Source: CAYYNP01 sp964472545 (lineage in GTDB: Bacteria > Planctomycetota > Planctomycetia > Pirellulales > Thermoguttaceae). From it: a DNA stretch of 45,920 nt. The stretch covers positions 1-45,920 of the forward strand of contig CAYYNP010000041.1 in assembly GCA_964472545.1 (NCBI GenBank). The letters are read 5' to 3'. This document shows positions 1 through 8,741 of the stretch, piece by piece. Each line of letters starts with the position of its first letter. The stretch's first letter is position 1. Made by a program: the position numbers and the translations under genes. The notes below the pieces were generated by a model. It searched no databases, was not told where the DNA came from, and was given only the letters and a program-made list of their open reading frames with translations.

Positions 1-192
1 GGCGGATCGACCGGCGGCTCCGGATCGACCGGCGGTTCGGGCGGAGTCGGCGGATCGACCGGCGGCTCCGGATCGACCGGCGGCTCGGGCGGGGTCGGCG
101 GATCGACCGGCGGTTCCGGATCGATCGGCGGCTCCGGCGGGGTTGGCGGATCGACCGGCGGCTCCGGATCGATCGGCGGATCAACTGGCGGA
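1..192. repeat. 48-bp tandem repeat inside a Pro/Asp-rich coding region
   Basis: Three near-identical 48-bp units (1-48, 49-96, 97-144) are followed by a shortened, diverged unit and runs of the half-motif GGCGGATCGATC. Read on the minus strand each unit encodes 16 residues rich in Pro, Asp and Glu (DPPTPPEPPVDPEPPV-like). The units differ by a few mostly silent changes, so the array is coding and recently expanded. It continues to the left edge, so its true length is unknown. Confidence 0.9.
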
Positions 193-500
193 TCGATCGG
201 TGGATCGATCGGTGGATCGGGATCGGCCGGAGTCGGGTCCCCCGGATTCTCGATTCCGCCGACGCCTTCTGCGCCGATGCCGATGTCGTCGACCGCATCG
301 CAGGCTGCCGGGGTGCAAGCATCGGGAAGCTTCTGCACCGGCTCGCACGCGGCGGGCTCACAACAGACCGCACAGCAGCACTTGCGGGCGCGGCAACGGC
401 CCAGCAAGTTGTCGAGGAACTTGCAGGCCCAAACCGATTCGATCGCGACGAACATCGTCACGACGCCCACGACTAACATGATTCCCAGTCGTCGTCCCAT
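1..500 (-). CDS. Secreted Cys-rich protein with PPxDPEPP repeats (3' end outside window)
   Basis: The reading frame is open on the minus strand from an ATG at 500 to the left edge (166 codons visible). A strong AGGAGG lies 9 nt upstream of this ATG; another in-frame ATG at 509 abuts the AGGAGG, so 500 is the better start. Residues 1-22 form a basic then hydrophobic segment ending in a Val-Trp-Ala type site, which fits a signal peptide. A Cys-rich stretch follows (about 8 Cys between residues 23 and 67), then acidic/Gly residues, then the proline-aspartate repeat. Function unknown. Pro/Asp repeats of this kind are often stalks or wall-spanning spacers; that role is inferred. The C-terminus is missing. 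Confidence 0.7.
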   Translation of the reverse strand, partial: MGRRLGIMLVVGVVTMFVAIESVWACKFLDNLLGRCRARKCCCAVCCEPAACEPVQKLPDACTPAACDAVDDIGIGAEGVGGIENPGDPTPADPDPPIDPPIDPPVDPPIDPEPPVDPPTPPEPPIDPEPPVDPPTPPEPPVDPEPPVDPPTPPEPPVDPEPPVDP

Positions 501-1056
501 GTTGAACATCCTCCTGTTCCCAAGGGAAAGAGTGAAAACGCCAAAGTCGCGCTGCGTTGTCAAGCGGCCGGGTCGTAGCCGATCGAGATGCACTTCATGC
601 GCGACTTACTTTCTCCGCAGTGTCAAGATGCAGTGTTCAGATCTTGTCAGGCAGGTGTTATTTTACTCAGCCCGTCTTGCTGTTGCAATTATCGCATTAC
701 TAAGAAACGGGCACCCTTGACTCCCTAGACTAGCCCGCGCGAACCGCGCTAGCAACCTTTTTTGCCTAAACTCGGGTGGTGCGTCTACACCCTTAAGTGT
801 CAGTGGTGGGAGGCGTGTTTGGCGTGTTTCGGGCCCCGTCTGTTTGGCTGGCGGGAGGGACGGTGCAATGGCGTCCTTGTGGTTGCCGAGCCTGGGACTC
901 CCATTATCGCTCATCGGAAACCGGTTGCCTAGCCTTTTTTGGGAAGATTCTGCGGCGACCGGACCCTGGCACTGCGGCCGCGAATCGGCCATATTGTGGG
1001 ATTGGCACCACGCGACGCTGTAGGGTGCGAAACATCAGCCGTAGGCCGAGGGAACG
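501..1056. other. Intergenic region between divergent genes
   Basis: No supported gene. It separates the minus-strand Pro/Asp protein from hslV and so must hold two promoters, but no convincing -35/-10 pair was found. Short open frames here have no recognisable product and overlap each other on both strands. Local AT content is higher than in the flanking genes around 600-720. Confidence 0.5.
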
Positions 1057-1599
1057 ATGAAGACGCGCGCCACGACGATTCTCACCGTACGCCGCAAAGG
1101 AGTTGTTGCTCTAGGCGGAGACGGACAGGTGACCGTCGGTAGTTCGATCATGAAGGCCGACTCGAACAAGATCCGCCGGCTGCTGGACGACAAGGTGATG
1201 ACCGGATTTGCCGGGGCCAGCGCCGATGCCTTTGCGCTGTTGGAACGTTTTGAGGCCAAACTGAAGGACTATCCGGCCAATGTTCCCCGCGCTGCGACCG
1301 AACTAGCCAAAGAGTGGCGCACCGACCGCGTGTTGCGCCGGCTCGAGGCGATGCTGGCGGTGGTCGACGCGAAGCACACGCTATTGGTCACCGGCAACGG
1401 CGACGTGATCCAGCCGACCGACGGCGTGTTGGGGATCGGTTCCGGCGGCAGCTACGCGGTGGCCGCCGCCCGGGCGCTGCTGGCCCACAGCGACCTTGAC
1501 GCGGCTGAGATCGTACGCACGGCGCTGGAAATCGCCGCAGAGATCGACGTATACACGAACACCAACATCGTGGTGGAGGAATTGGCGTGCAAGACTTGA
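1057..1599 (+). CDS. hslV: ATP-dependent protease subunit HslV (ClpQ)
   Basis: HslV forms the proteolytic double hexamer of the HslUV (ClpYQ) cytoplasmic protease, a threonine peptidase that degrades misfolded and regulatory proteins handed over by HslU. The 180-residue length is normal. After a five-residue leader the Thr-Thr-Ile stretch (residues 6-8) supplies the N-terminal nucleophile Thr once the leader is removed; the GGDGQVTVG motif (about 20-28), the GFAG segment and the IGSGGSYA motif are all present. The ATG at 1057 has GAGGG a few bases upstream. The 3' end overlaps hslU by 13 bp, so the two are probably translationally coupled. Confidence 0.97.
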   Translation: MKTRATTILTVRRKGVVALGGDGQVTVGSSIMKADSNKIRRLLDDKVMTGFAGASADAFALLERFEAKLKDYPANVPRAATELAKEWRTDRVLRRLEAMLAVVDAKHTLLVTGNGDVIQPTDGVLGIGSGGSYAVAAARALLAHSDLDAAEIVRTALEIAAEIDVYTNTNIVVEELACKT

Positions 1600-2924
1600 C
1601 GCCTCGGCAGATCGTGGCCGAGTTGGATCGACACATCATAGGACAAGACGACGCGAAGCGGGCCGTGGCGGTGGCGATCCGTAATCGCTGGCGGCGGCAG
1701 CAACTCGACGACGAGATGCGTCAGGAGGTCGCCCCGAAGAACATCCTCATGATCGGCCCCACCGGCGTGGGCAAGACCGAGATCGCCCGGCGGCTGGCCA
1801 ATCTGACCGAGGCCCCGTTCATCAAGGTCGAGGCCAGCAAGTACACCGAGGTGGGCTACTACGGCCGCGACGTGGAGAGCATGGTCCGCGAGCTGGTCGA
1901 AAACTCCATCGGCCTGGTCCACGAGCGCGAGTTGCAGGGCGTGCGGGAAGAGGCCCAGCGCCGCGTGGAAGAACGGCTGCTGGACCTCTTGGCGCCTGCC
2001 CCGCCGGCCTTCGACGCCGCGCCCGACTCGCCCGACTCGCCCGAGCGCTACGAGCGCACCCGGGAGAAGATGCGGGCGATGCTGGTCGCCGGCGAGATGG
2101 ACCAGCGGCGGGTCGAGATCCAGCTCGAGCAGAAGGCCGTGCCGATGATGCTCACCGGGGTGGGCATGGAGCAGATGGATTTCGACTTGCAGGGGATGTT
2201 CGAGAAGATCCTGCCCAAGAACAGCGCGCGGCGCGAGATGACCGTGGCTGAAGCCCGCAAAGTGATCTTCGAGCAGGAATGCGACGCGTTGGTCAATCGC
2301 GAGAAGGTGCAAGCTGCGGCGATCGAGTTGGCCGAAGACCTGGGCATCATCTTCGTCGACGAGATGGACAAGGTGGTGGCCAGCGAGCACGCCCACGGGG
2401 CCGACGTCTCGCGACAGGGCGTGCAGCGCGACCTGCTGCCGATCGTCGAGGGGACCACCGTGCAGACGCGTTACGGCTTCGTCAAGACCGACCACATCTT
2501 GTTTATCGCCGCCGGCGCGTTCCACCGCTCGAAACCGAGCGACCTGATGCCCGAGCTTCAGGGCCGCTTTCCGATCCGCGTGGAACTGAACGACCTGGGC
2601 AAGGACGAGTTCGTGCGGATCTTGACCGAGCCGAAGGGTGCGCTGACGAAGCAGTATCACGCGCTGCTGAAGACCGAGGGCGTCGATCTGGTCTTCAAGC
2701 CGGACGCCGTCGAGGCGTTGGCCACGTACGCCTTTGAGGTCAACCAATCGGCCCAGAACATCGGCGCCCGGCGGCTCTACACGATCCTCGAACGGATGCT
2801 CGAGGAACTCAGCTTCGAGGCCCCCGACATGAAGATGGGCCGCGTGGAGATCAACGCCGCCTACGTCCGCGAGCGGCTCGACGAGGTGTCGCAGGACGAG
2901 GACCTGAGCAAGTTCATTCTGTAA
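1587..2924 (+). CDS. hslU: ATP-dependent protease ATPase subunit HslU (ClpY)
   Basis: HslU is the AAA+ unfoldase of HslUV: it recognises, unfolds and threads substrates into HslV. The start is GTG at 1587 with GGAGGA at 1575-1580 inside the end of hslV. Visible motifs are the N-terminal TPRQIVAELDRHIIGQ segment, Walker A GPTGVGKT (57-64), the pore-region GYYGRDVES, an acidic/coiled I-domain (about 105-240), Walker B with D258-E259, and the sensor-2 GARRL motif. The protein ends in DLSKFIL, the conserved tail that docks into HslV and activates it. The 445-residue length is usual. It converges on the GYF_2 gene pair across a long inverted repeat. Confidence 0.97.
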   Translation: MQDLTPRQIVAELDRHIIGQDDAKRAVAVAIRNRWRRQQLDDEMRQEVAPKNILMIGPTGVGKTEIARRLANLTEAPFIKVEASKYTEVGYYGRDVESMVRELVENSIGLVHERELQGVREEAQRRVEERLLDLLAPAPPAFDAAPDSPDSPERYERTREKMRAMLVAGEMDQRRVEIQLEQKAVPMMLTGVGMEQMDFDLQGMFEKILPKNSARREMTVAEARKVIFEQECDALVNREKVQAAAIELAEDLGIIFVDEMDKVVASEHAHGADVSRQGVQRDLLPIVEGTTVQTRYGFVKTDHILFIAAGAFHRSKPSDLMPELQGRFPIRVELNDLGKDEFVRILTEPKGALTKQYHALLKTEGVDLVFKPDAVEALATYAFEVNQSAQNIGARRLYTILERMLEELSFEAPDMKMGRVEINAAYVRERLDEVSQDEDLSKFIL

Positions 2925-2954
2925 CGCACACTCTACGTGTATGCCGGGATGGTT

Positions 2955-3026
2955 GTAGGGTGCGTCTGGACGCACCATGAGACGGGGCACATCCTCAGGT
3001 TCATGGTGCGTCCAGACGCACCCTAC
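2955..3026. repeat. Perfect 26-bp inverted repeat, REP/BIME-like, between convergent genes
   Basis: Arms 2955-2980 and 3001-3026 are perfect reverse complements separated by 20 bp. Each arm is itself a small palindrome (GGTGCGTC-TG-GACGCACC). Two palindromic units in inverted orientation is the layout of a BIME. Its place between the convergent hslU and GYF_2 genes means it could also act as a bidirectional terminator. Mobility is inferred from the structure only. Confidence 0.85.
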
Positions 3027-3050
3027 GACTAGAACACCCTACGACTAGAA
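3019..3050. repeat. 16-bp direct duplication at the 3' end of the GYF_2 gene
   Basis: The 16-mer CACCCTACGACTAGAA occurs twice back to back (3019-3034, 3035-3050). The second copy contains the TAG stop codon of the minus-strand GYF_2 gene and the first lies partly in the right arm of the inverted repeat. It looks like a target duplication or slippage event linked to arrival of the palindromic element. Confidence 0.8.
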
Positions 3051-4076
3051 CATGCCGGTGGAGGGTTCGGTAGCGAGTTCGATGATAAACAGGATCAGGA
3101 AGACGCCGACGATCGCGGCGGTTCCAATTCCGACCATCTTCCAGAACGACGTCTGCGCGGCGAGGACACGGGTCAGCGCGTGCTCCTGTTTGTTTCGCAG
3201 GAAGTGCCCCATGCGAAGCGAGTTGTTGATCAGCATTCCCGAGCACGCAGCATAGAACAGCGAGGCGAGGATTCCCACCAAGGCCGTGATGATGATCACG
3301 ACCAAGTAGCCCTTCACGTCGCTCAGCGCAGAACTGGCGCTGGCCCCGAATTTCGCCAGGCTGCTCTGCGCATCGGAAATCCGGTTCATCACCTTGATGG
3401 CTCGAACCAGTTCGATGATGCTGATCGTCAGCCCCAGCCCGCTGCCGACCAGGCCGGCGATGCCGGCGGTCATCAGTGAGGGATTGGTCTTCGCCAGTTC
3501 GCGGGTAACGCCGGAGGGAATCGCCGTGGCCCCGCCCGTGGCCGGCAGACCCGGGGGTTGCGAGATGGTCTGCGGCGACGCGAAGGAGTTCACTTGTCCG
3601 CCAACGGCCGTGGCCGTCTGTCCGATGCCGGCAAACGGATTGTCGTCGGGCGGCGTCGTGGGCTGGCCGGCGTTGATGATCGGCCCTAGTTCAGGCTCAG
3701 GCTCCGGCTCCGCGGCCGGCTCGGCCAACTGGGGATAGACCTCTTCGGCCCACTTCCATTGCGGCCAGCCGTCGCGGAGTACCTGGCAGCCGGCGTCCAC
3801 GCGGTTGTCGACGACCCATTGGTCGAGTTCTCGTTTGGATATCGGGCCGTACTGCTCGCCGTCGTCGGTCTGCACGTGCCACTGTTCCTCGGGCACGGCC
3901 CTCGACGCGGCCCGCTTGGCTACGGCGGGCTGACTGGGAGCCGGCGCGCGGGGCGTCTGGCCGCCGGGGACCGCAATCCCGCCCTGGCACTTCGGGCATT
4001 TCACGCGTTTGCCGGCATACTTGTCCGGCACGCGAATCCGGCCGCTGCATTCGGGGCAATTGACATCGATCGGCAC
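3045..4076 (-). CDS. Zinc-ribbon / GYF_2 domain membrane protein (paralogue 1)
   Basis: Role unknown. The protein opens with a four-Cys zinc ribbon (CPEC at 7-10, CPKC at 27-30, MJ0042-like). A low-complexity linker leads to a GYF_2-type domain around 64-118, with the conserved YGPISKREL and W..A segments. A Pro/Glu-rich linker follows, then three hydrophobic helices in the C-terminal half (roughly 200-225, 258-280 and 315-336). GYF_2 domains usually bind proline-rich peptides; here the domain should face the cytoplasm, tethered to the membrane. The start is GTG at 4076, matched by the paralogue's GTG. It lies 53 bp downstream of its paralogue on the same strand, suggesting one transcript from a tandem duplication. 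Confidence 0.8.
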   Translation of the reverse strand: MPIDVNCPECSGRIRVPDKYAGKRVKCPKCQGGIAVPGGQTPRAPAPSQPAVAKRAASRAVPEEQWHVQTDDGEQYGPISKRELDQWVVDNRVDAGCQVLRDGWPQWKWAEEVYPQLAEPAAEPEPEPELGPIINAGQPTTPPDDNPFAGIGQTATAVGGQVNSFASPQTISQPPGLPATGGATAIPSGVTRELAKTNPSLMTAGIAGLVGSGLGLTISIIELVRAIKVMNRISDAQSSLAKFGASASSALSDVKGYLVVIIITALVGILASLFYAACSGMLINNSLRMGHFLRNKQEHALTRVLAAQTSFWKMVGIGTAAIVGVFLILFIIELATEPSTGMF

Positions 4077-4129
4077 CGGACCAACCCTTTTCCCGGCGTG
4101 AACATACGTGTGCTACAACTTGGTCAGCC

Positions 4130-5121
4130 TCATCCCATCATGATCGACAGCGGAATCAGCAGCAGGTACAGGGCGAGCACCACCGCAGTGACAATCCCGA
4201 CCAGCTTCCAGAATGACTTCTGGGCCGACAGTGCGCGTTCGAGGTCGAGCGACTCTTTGGTACGCAGGAATTTCGATATCTCAGACGAGTAGGTGAACAG
4301 GTGGTACGAGGCGAAGAAATAGAGCACGGCCCCACCCGCACCGGTCAGTGCGGTGATGCCCATGATGGCCCCCAACCCACCGCTGAAGTCGCTGAAAAAC
4401 ATGGCCATTGCTCCCCAAACCATCGCCCCAAGGGCCGCGAAACCGGAGCCGATGAACCCCAAGATCGACAGGAACAGCACCCACGGCTTCGTTTGATCCA
4501 AGGCCCGCATGATCGGCTGTGAGAATCCACCACCACCCCGTGCTCGGCAGCCCGGGCCCCGCAGCCGACGTCTGGGGCGACTGAAACGGATTGGCCGAGG
4601 CAGCGGGCGACTGGCCGATTCCGGCAAACGGATTGTCGTTGGTGGGCACGGCAGGCGGGCCGGCGTCGATCGCCGGGGCAAGCCCGAAGTCTTCCTGCGG
4701 CGGCTCCGGCTCCGGCTCCGGCTGCGACGCCGACTCGGCCAACTGGGGATAGACCTCTTCGGCCCATTTCCACTGCCCCCAGCCGTCACGGAGCACTTGG
4801 CAGCCGGCGTCGATACGGTTGTCGGCCACCCATTCGTCCATCTCTTTCTTGGAGATTGGGCCGTACTGTTCGCCGTCTTCGGTCTGCAGGTGCCACTGCT
4901 CGTTGTCGGCCGATTTGGCGGCGGCCGGCTGTTGCGGTGCCTGTGGAGCTGCCGGTTTGGTCGCAGCCGGCTGACCGGCAGCTTGTGCGGCGGCGAGTGG
5001 CTCTTCAGTGGGGACCGTTATCCCCCCCCTGGCACTTAGGACATTTCACCCGTTTGCCGGCGTATTTGTCGGGCACCCGAAACCGGCCGCTGCACTCGGG
5101 ACAATTGATCTCGATCGGCAC
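4130..5121 (-). pseudogene. Zinc-ribbon / GYF_2 paralogue 2 with two +1 frameshifts
   Basis: From a GTG at 5121 the frame encodes the same four-Cys ribbon as paralogue 1. At a run of eight C (plus strand 5022-5029; paralogue 1 has CCCGCCC) one extra base shifts the frame right after the second CPKC. In the new frame the linker, GYF_2 domain (YGPISKKEM, WKWAEEVYPQL) and Pro/Glu linker are intact. A second extra base in the C4 run at 4536-4539 shifts the frame again, after which three TM helices run to a TGA at 4130. Removing one base at each site restores a protein colinear with paralogue 1. This is either a recent pseudogene, homopolymer sequencing error, or (less likely) programmed slippage. 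Confidence 0.8.
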
Positions 5122-5442
5122 CGTACCAACCCTTTCCCTGGCGTAACCAAACGCATTCGATTAGTGTATCCCGTATAATAACTACTCTAATCGGCCCAGG
5201 TTCTCCGTAAAGGGCCGTCCGCAATGGATTGGCCTTTTTGCGGCGTTATCGTACGCTTTCAAGGCCGAGTGGAGTTGACCACGCGAAGAAGACTTGCCCG
5301 GAATAGCTCCCGTGAGGGGGCAGTTGAAGCTAAATCGGGGTTGCCGGAGTGCCGTTTCCAATCCGGAGGTCCCGGCGGCGAATAGCGATACCCGGAGCCG
5401 GCCGCCGGCACTTGCACATTTTTCTACCGAAGGAGCCGAAGT
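5122..5442. other. Intergenic region between divergent genes
   Basis: This separates the minus-strand GYF_2 pair from the plus-strand secreted protein. A TATAAT hexamer lies at 5174-5179 on the plus strand, but no good -35 sits at the right distance. No other structure was seen. Confidence 0.4.
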
Positions 5443-7227
5443 ATGTTCTTCAGAACACGATCTCGACACGGCCGGCTGACGCTTGCCGCGGCCATCGTGC
5501 TGGCGGCGGCCGTGGTCTGCTCGCCGGCGTTGGCCGCCCGCCCGCCCGCTGCCCGCCTGCTGCCCCATTCGACCCTGGCCATGGCGTCGATCACCGACGC
5601 CCCGACCCTGGTCGAGAAGTTCATGAAGACCTCAATGGGGCGAATGAGTCAGGACCCGCAACTCAAACCGCTGCTGGACCAACTCTTCGCCGTTGTCGTC
5701 GAGAGCACGGCCGAGCTGGAAGAGCAGGCCGGGCTGAGCCTCGAGGACATCCTCTCCATCCCCCAAGGCGAACTGACGATTGCCCTGGTTGGCACGGACG
5801 AAGGCCCTCCGGCGATCGTGCTGATGATCGACACGGGCGATCATCTCTCGAAGGCCCAGATCCTGTTGAAGCGGGGTACCGAAGCGCTGGACAACTCCAA
5901 CCGAGAGCGCTCTGAAGAGACCGTCTCGGACACGAAGATCATCTGCTACGACGGGGCGGGGCCCGACGGAGAAGACTTGGCCTACTTCGAGAAGGACTCG
6001 ACGATCGTCGTCTGCACCCGCGTGGAGGTGCTCAAGACGATGTTGACCCTCTGGAACCGCGGCGAGGCCGACTCGCTGGCCGACAACCAGGAATTCGCGG
6101 CCATCATGCAACGCTGCGGCGGGCTGGACGACGAACCGCCGCAGATTATCGCCTTCGCCGACCCGATCGCCATCTTCCGCATGATTATCCGCGAGGACGG
6201 CGGCTCGCCGTTGGTGCTGAACATGCTGCCGATCCTGGGGCTCGACGGTCTGACCGGCGTCGGCGCGAGCGTCTTCTTCGACGCCGGACAGTACGATTCG
6301 ATCATGCACCTGCACGTCGGGCTTCGCAGCCCGCGCGCCGGCGTGTTGAAGATGATCGCCCTGAAGCCGGGCGAGGTGAAGCCCGAGCCGTGGGTCCCCG
6401 CCGACGTAGCCCATTACTCGACGCTCCACTGGGACTTCCAAAAGACCTTCGACAACCTGGCCTACGTCTACGACGCGATCAACGGAGAGGGGGCGCTGGC
6501 CGGGGAGTTGGAGCGAGAGTTCTTCGGCCCCACCGGCATCAAGCTGGAAGAGGACATCTTGCAGTCGCTCGAGGGCCGCGTGACGATCCTCACGCGGATC
6601 GAGCACGGTGCCAGCTTCACCCGCGCCCAGGGGTTCCTCGTCGGAGCCAAGCTCTCCAACGTCGAGAAGGCCAAAGAAGTGCTCGATAAGATCACCGAAC
6701 TGGCCGACTCCGAACTGGAAAAGAAGGAGTTCGGCAGCAACGTCTACTACCAGCCCAAGATGCCGGAGTTCTTCCAGGAGCGGCCCGAAGAGGAGCGCCC
6801 GCAGATGCCCTGCTTCGGCATCCTCGACGACTACGTGCTGGCCAGCAACCAGGACGCGTTCTACAAGAAGGTCATCGGCACGGCCAGCGGCAGCGGGAAG
6901 TCGCTTGCCGGCGAGTTGGACTTCAAGTTGATCGCCAGCAAGATCCGCAGCGAGGCCGGCGCCACCAAGCCGGGCATGATCAGCTTCGACCGGCCGGAAG
7001 AGGCGCTGCGGTGGCTGTACGAGATGGCCAGCGGCGAGGCCGTAACAACGGGCCTTTCCCAGGCGGCCGAGAACAATCCCTTCATGAAGGGCGTCGACCA
7101 GGCGTTGAAAGACAATCCGCTGCCGCCGTTTAGCGTGGTGCGCCAGTACCTGGCCCCCAGCGGCGCGATGGTCGTCGACGACGAGACCGGCATCCACTAC
7201 ATGACGTTCTCGCTGCGGCGGAAGTAG
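5443..7227 (+). CDS. Secreted DUF3352-like planctomycete protein of unknown function
   Basis: A 594-residue protein starting at ATG 5443 with AAGGAG 8 nt upstream. Residues 1-31 are a classical signal peptide (RTRSRHGR, hydrophobic core, cleavage after Ala-Leu-Ala). The rest is soluble, without a membrane anchor, and has the pattern of large exported proteins that repeat a "value, limit, cached fold" domain (DUF3352-like): LLPHSTLAMAS near the start and similar strand-helix blocks later. No catalytic motif is recognised. The family assignment is by overall look only. It is monocistronic and is followed by a stem-loop shared with the convergent symporter gene. Confidence 0.6.
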   Translation: MFFRTRSRHGRLTLAAAIVLAAAVVCSPALAARPPAARLLPHSTLAMASITDAPTLVEKFMKTSMGRMSQDPQLKPLLDQLFAVVVESTAELEEQAGLSLEDILSIPQGELTIALVGTDEGPPAIVLMIDTGDHLSKAQILLKRGTEALDNSNRERSEETVSDTKIICYDGAGPDGEDLAYFEKDSTIVVCTRVEVLKTMLTLWNRGEADSLADNQEFAAIMQRCGGLDDEPPQIIAFADPIAIFRMIIREDGGSPLVLNMLPILGLDGLTGVGASVFFDAGQYDSIMHLHVGLRSPRAGVLKMIALKPGEVKPEPWVPADVAHYSTLHWDFQKTFDNLAYVYDAINGEGALAGELEREFFGPTGIKLEEDILQSLEGRVTILTRIEHGASFTRAQGFLVGAKLSNVEKAKEVLDKITELADSELEKKEFGSNVYYQPKMPEFFQERPEEERPQMPCFGILDDYVLASNQDAFYKKVIGTASGSGKSLAGELDFKLIASKIRSEAGATKPGMISFDRPEEALRWLYEMASGEAVTTGLSQAAENNPFMKGVDQALKDNPLPPFSVVRQYLAPSGAMVVDDETGIHYMTFSLRRK

Positions 7228-7281
7228 GCCGCCTTATGCGGCGCCACAGCCTGACATCCCGTTGAGAAACGGCGAAACTGG

Positions 7282-7310
7282 GTGCCGTTGCTTCGGCGAA
7301 GCAGTGGCAC
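7282..7310. terminator. Stem-loop between convergent genes
   Basis: GTGCC-GT-TGCTTC-GGC-GAAGCA-GT-GGCAC folds into an 11- to 13-pair stem (two G-T pairs) with a three-base loop. It lies 55 bp after one stop and 16 bp from the other, between two convergent genes. There is no clear T tract, so any termination role is provisional. Confidence 0.5.
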
Positions 7311-7325
7311 GCTCAACACGTTCGG

Positions 7326-8591
7326 TTAGGTTGACGCCTTCTGCGGGTCGTCGAACGTGTCGCTGAAGACCGTACCCACGGCCGCTGCGCCGACGGAGTC
7401 GCCGAAGACGTTGATCGCCGTGCGGAAGCGGTCGAGGAACCAATCGACCGGGAGGATCAGCGCGACGTATTCGGTGGGCAACCCGACGGCGCTGAGCACG
7501 ATCATCATGGTGAATAGCCCGGCCTCGGGGATGCCCGCCGCGCCGATCGCCGCCAAGGTCGCGGTGACCGCAACGATCAGTTGTTGCGTGAGGCTCAGAT
7601 CGTAGCCCACGGCCTGGGCGATGAAGATCGCAGCGACGGCCTCGTAGAGCGCCGTGCCGTCCATGTTGATCGTGGCCCCCAAGGGCAACACGAATTCCGT
7701 CGCCCGCTTCGGCACGCCGGCCCGATGTACCGTGCAGTCCATCGTCACCGGCAGCGTGGCCGAGGAACTGGCCGTGGAGAAGGCGGTCAGTAGGGCCTGC
7801 GAGATTTGATAGGCGAAGCGGAAGGGATTCTTGCGGGTCACCGCCCAGTAGATCAGCGGCAGCGTCACCACGGCGTGGAAAGCCAGCCCCACCAGTACGG
7901 TCACCACGTACGAGCCCGTCTTGCGTAGCTCCGCCACAAACTCGCCCTCGGCGTGGGCCTCGCCGAAGCGGGCGGCTACGAGGCAGAAGATGCCCAACGG
8001 GGCCAGCTTCATCAACAGCAGGATGAAGGTCATCATGGCGTCGTTGGCCTGGGCGATCAGATCGGTGAGCGCCTTGACCCGAGAGCCCATCGTCGAGAGC
8101 ACGCCGGCGAAGAGGACGGAGAAGATGATCAGCGGCAGCAGTTGCGCCTCGGCGGCGGAGCGGAAGAGGTTGTCGGTGAAGAGCATCAAGGCGACCTTCT
8201 CGAGCGCCTCGGCGATCGACGGCGGTTCGCCGGCCTCGGCGACGCGCTCGTCGGCCTCCACGTTGGCTTCGACGGTCGCTCCCACACCCGGCTGGATGAT
8301 GTTCACCACCACCAGACCGACGATTACGGCCAACACCGTCGTCGCCAGGTAGTAGGCCACCGTGGCACCGCCGGGGCGCCCCAATTTCCGCACGTCGCCG
8401 AGCCCCAGGATGCCGTGCATCACGCTGAGTACGACCAGCGGCACGACCATCATCTTCAACAGCGCCAGGAAGATCTCCCCGCCGACGTCGAGCCCCTTGG
8501 CAAAATGTGGAACCACCAAGGCCACTCCGATCGCCAGGGCAATCGCCCCACAGATATAATACGTCAGCGCGTTGCTGGTCTTCTGGCTCAT
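7326..8591 (-). CDS. Dicarboxylate/amino acid:cation symporter (DAACS family)
   Basis: An inner-membrane secondary transporter of the GltP/DctA type that takes up C4-dicarboxylates or glutamate/aspartate with Na+ or H+. The protein is 421 residues with about eight hydrophobic helices. Family signatures are clear: the serine-rich re-entrant loop SSSATLP around residue 275 and the NMDGT motif around 306, which line the substrate and cation sites. The ATG at 8591 is chosen because GGAGGA lies 4-9 nt upstream; a longer frame from 8645 would run into the repeat element. Exact substrate cannot be told from sequence. Confidence 0.92.
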   Translation of the reverse strand: MSQKTSNALTYYICGAIALAIGVALVVPHFAKGLDVGGEIFLALLKMMVVPLVVLSVMHGILGLGDVRKLGRPGGATVAYYLATTVLAVIVGLVVVNIIQPGVGATVEANVEADERVAEAGEPPSIAEALEKVALMLFTDNLFRSAAEAQLLPLIIFSVLFAGVLSTMGSRVKALTDLIAQANDAMMTFILLLMKLAPLGIFCLVAARFGEAHAEGEFVAELRKTGSYVVTVLVGLAFHAVVTLPLIYWAVTRKNPFRFAYQISQALLTAFSTASSSATLPVTMDCTVHRAGVPKRATEFVLPLGATINMDGTALYEAVAAIFIAQAVGYDLSLTQQLIVAVTATLAAIGAAGIPEAGLFTMMIVLSAVGLPTEYVALILPVDWFLDRFRTAINVFGDSVGAAAVGTVFSDTFDDPQKAST

Positions 8592-8603
8592 CGGATCCTC
8601 CTC

Positions 8604-8722
8604 ATAAAGCCGCGACCGGTGGTCGCGCCCGTCGCGGTAGTGCAAGCGACGATTCCATGTCTGTGTTTCGCACGATGATAAGTGTGTTCAACTTCGGGCG
8701 CGACCACCGGTCGCGGCTTTAT
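8604..8722. repeat. 28-bp inverted repeat pair, REP/BIME-like
   Basis: Arms 8604-8631 and 8695-8722 are perfect reverse complements with 63 bp between. Each arm contains its own hairpin GCGACC-GGT-GGTCGC. The element fills the gap between the 3' end of the CxxCH gene and the start of the symporter gene, both on the minus strand, so it sits in the symporter's leader region. Its sequence is unrelated to the pairs at 2955 and 11565 but the layout is the same. Confidence 0.85.
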
Positions 8723-8741
8723 GCGCGACGGCCATCACCGT

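Noticed and set aside
663..992. Minus-strand 109-codon frame upstream of hslV
   Set aside because: No ribosome site, no recognisable product, and it overlaps other equally unconvincing frames.
1452..2990. 512-codon open frame antisense to hslU
   Set aside because: It mirrors hslU codon by codon, as high-GC third positions leave antisense frames open; hslU has full family motifs and the antisense product has none.
5632..7197. 521-codon open frame antisense to the secreted DUF3352-like protein
   Set aside because: Same GC-driven shadow effect; no signal peptide, domain or ribosome site, while the plus-strand frame has all three.
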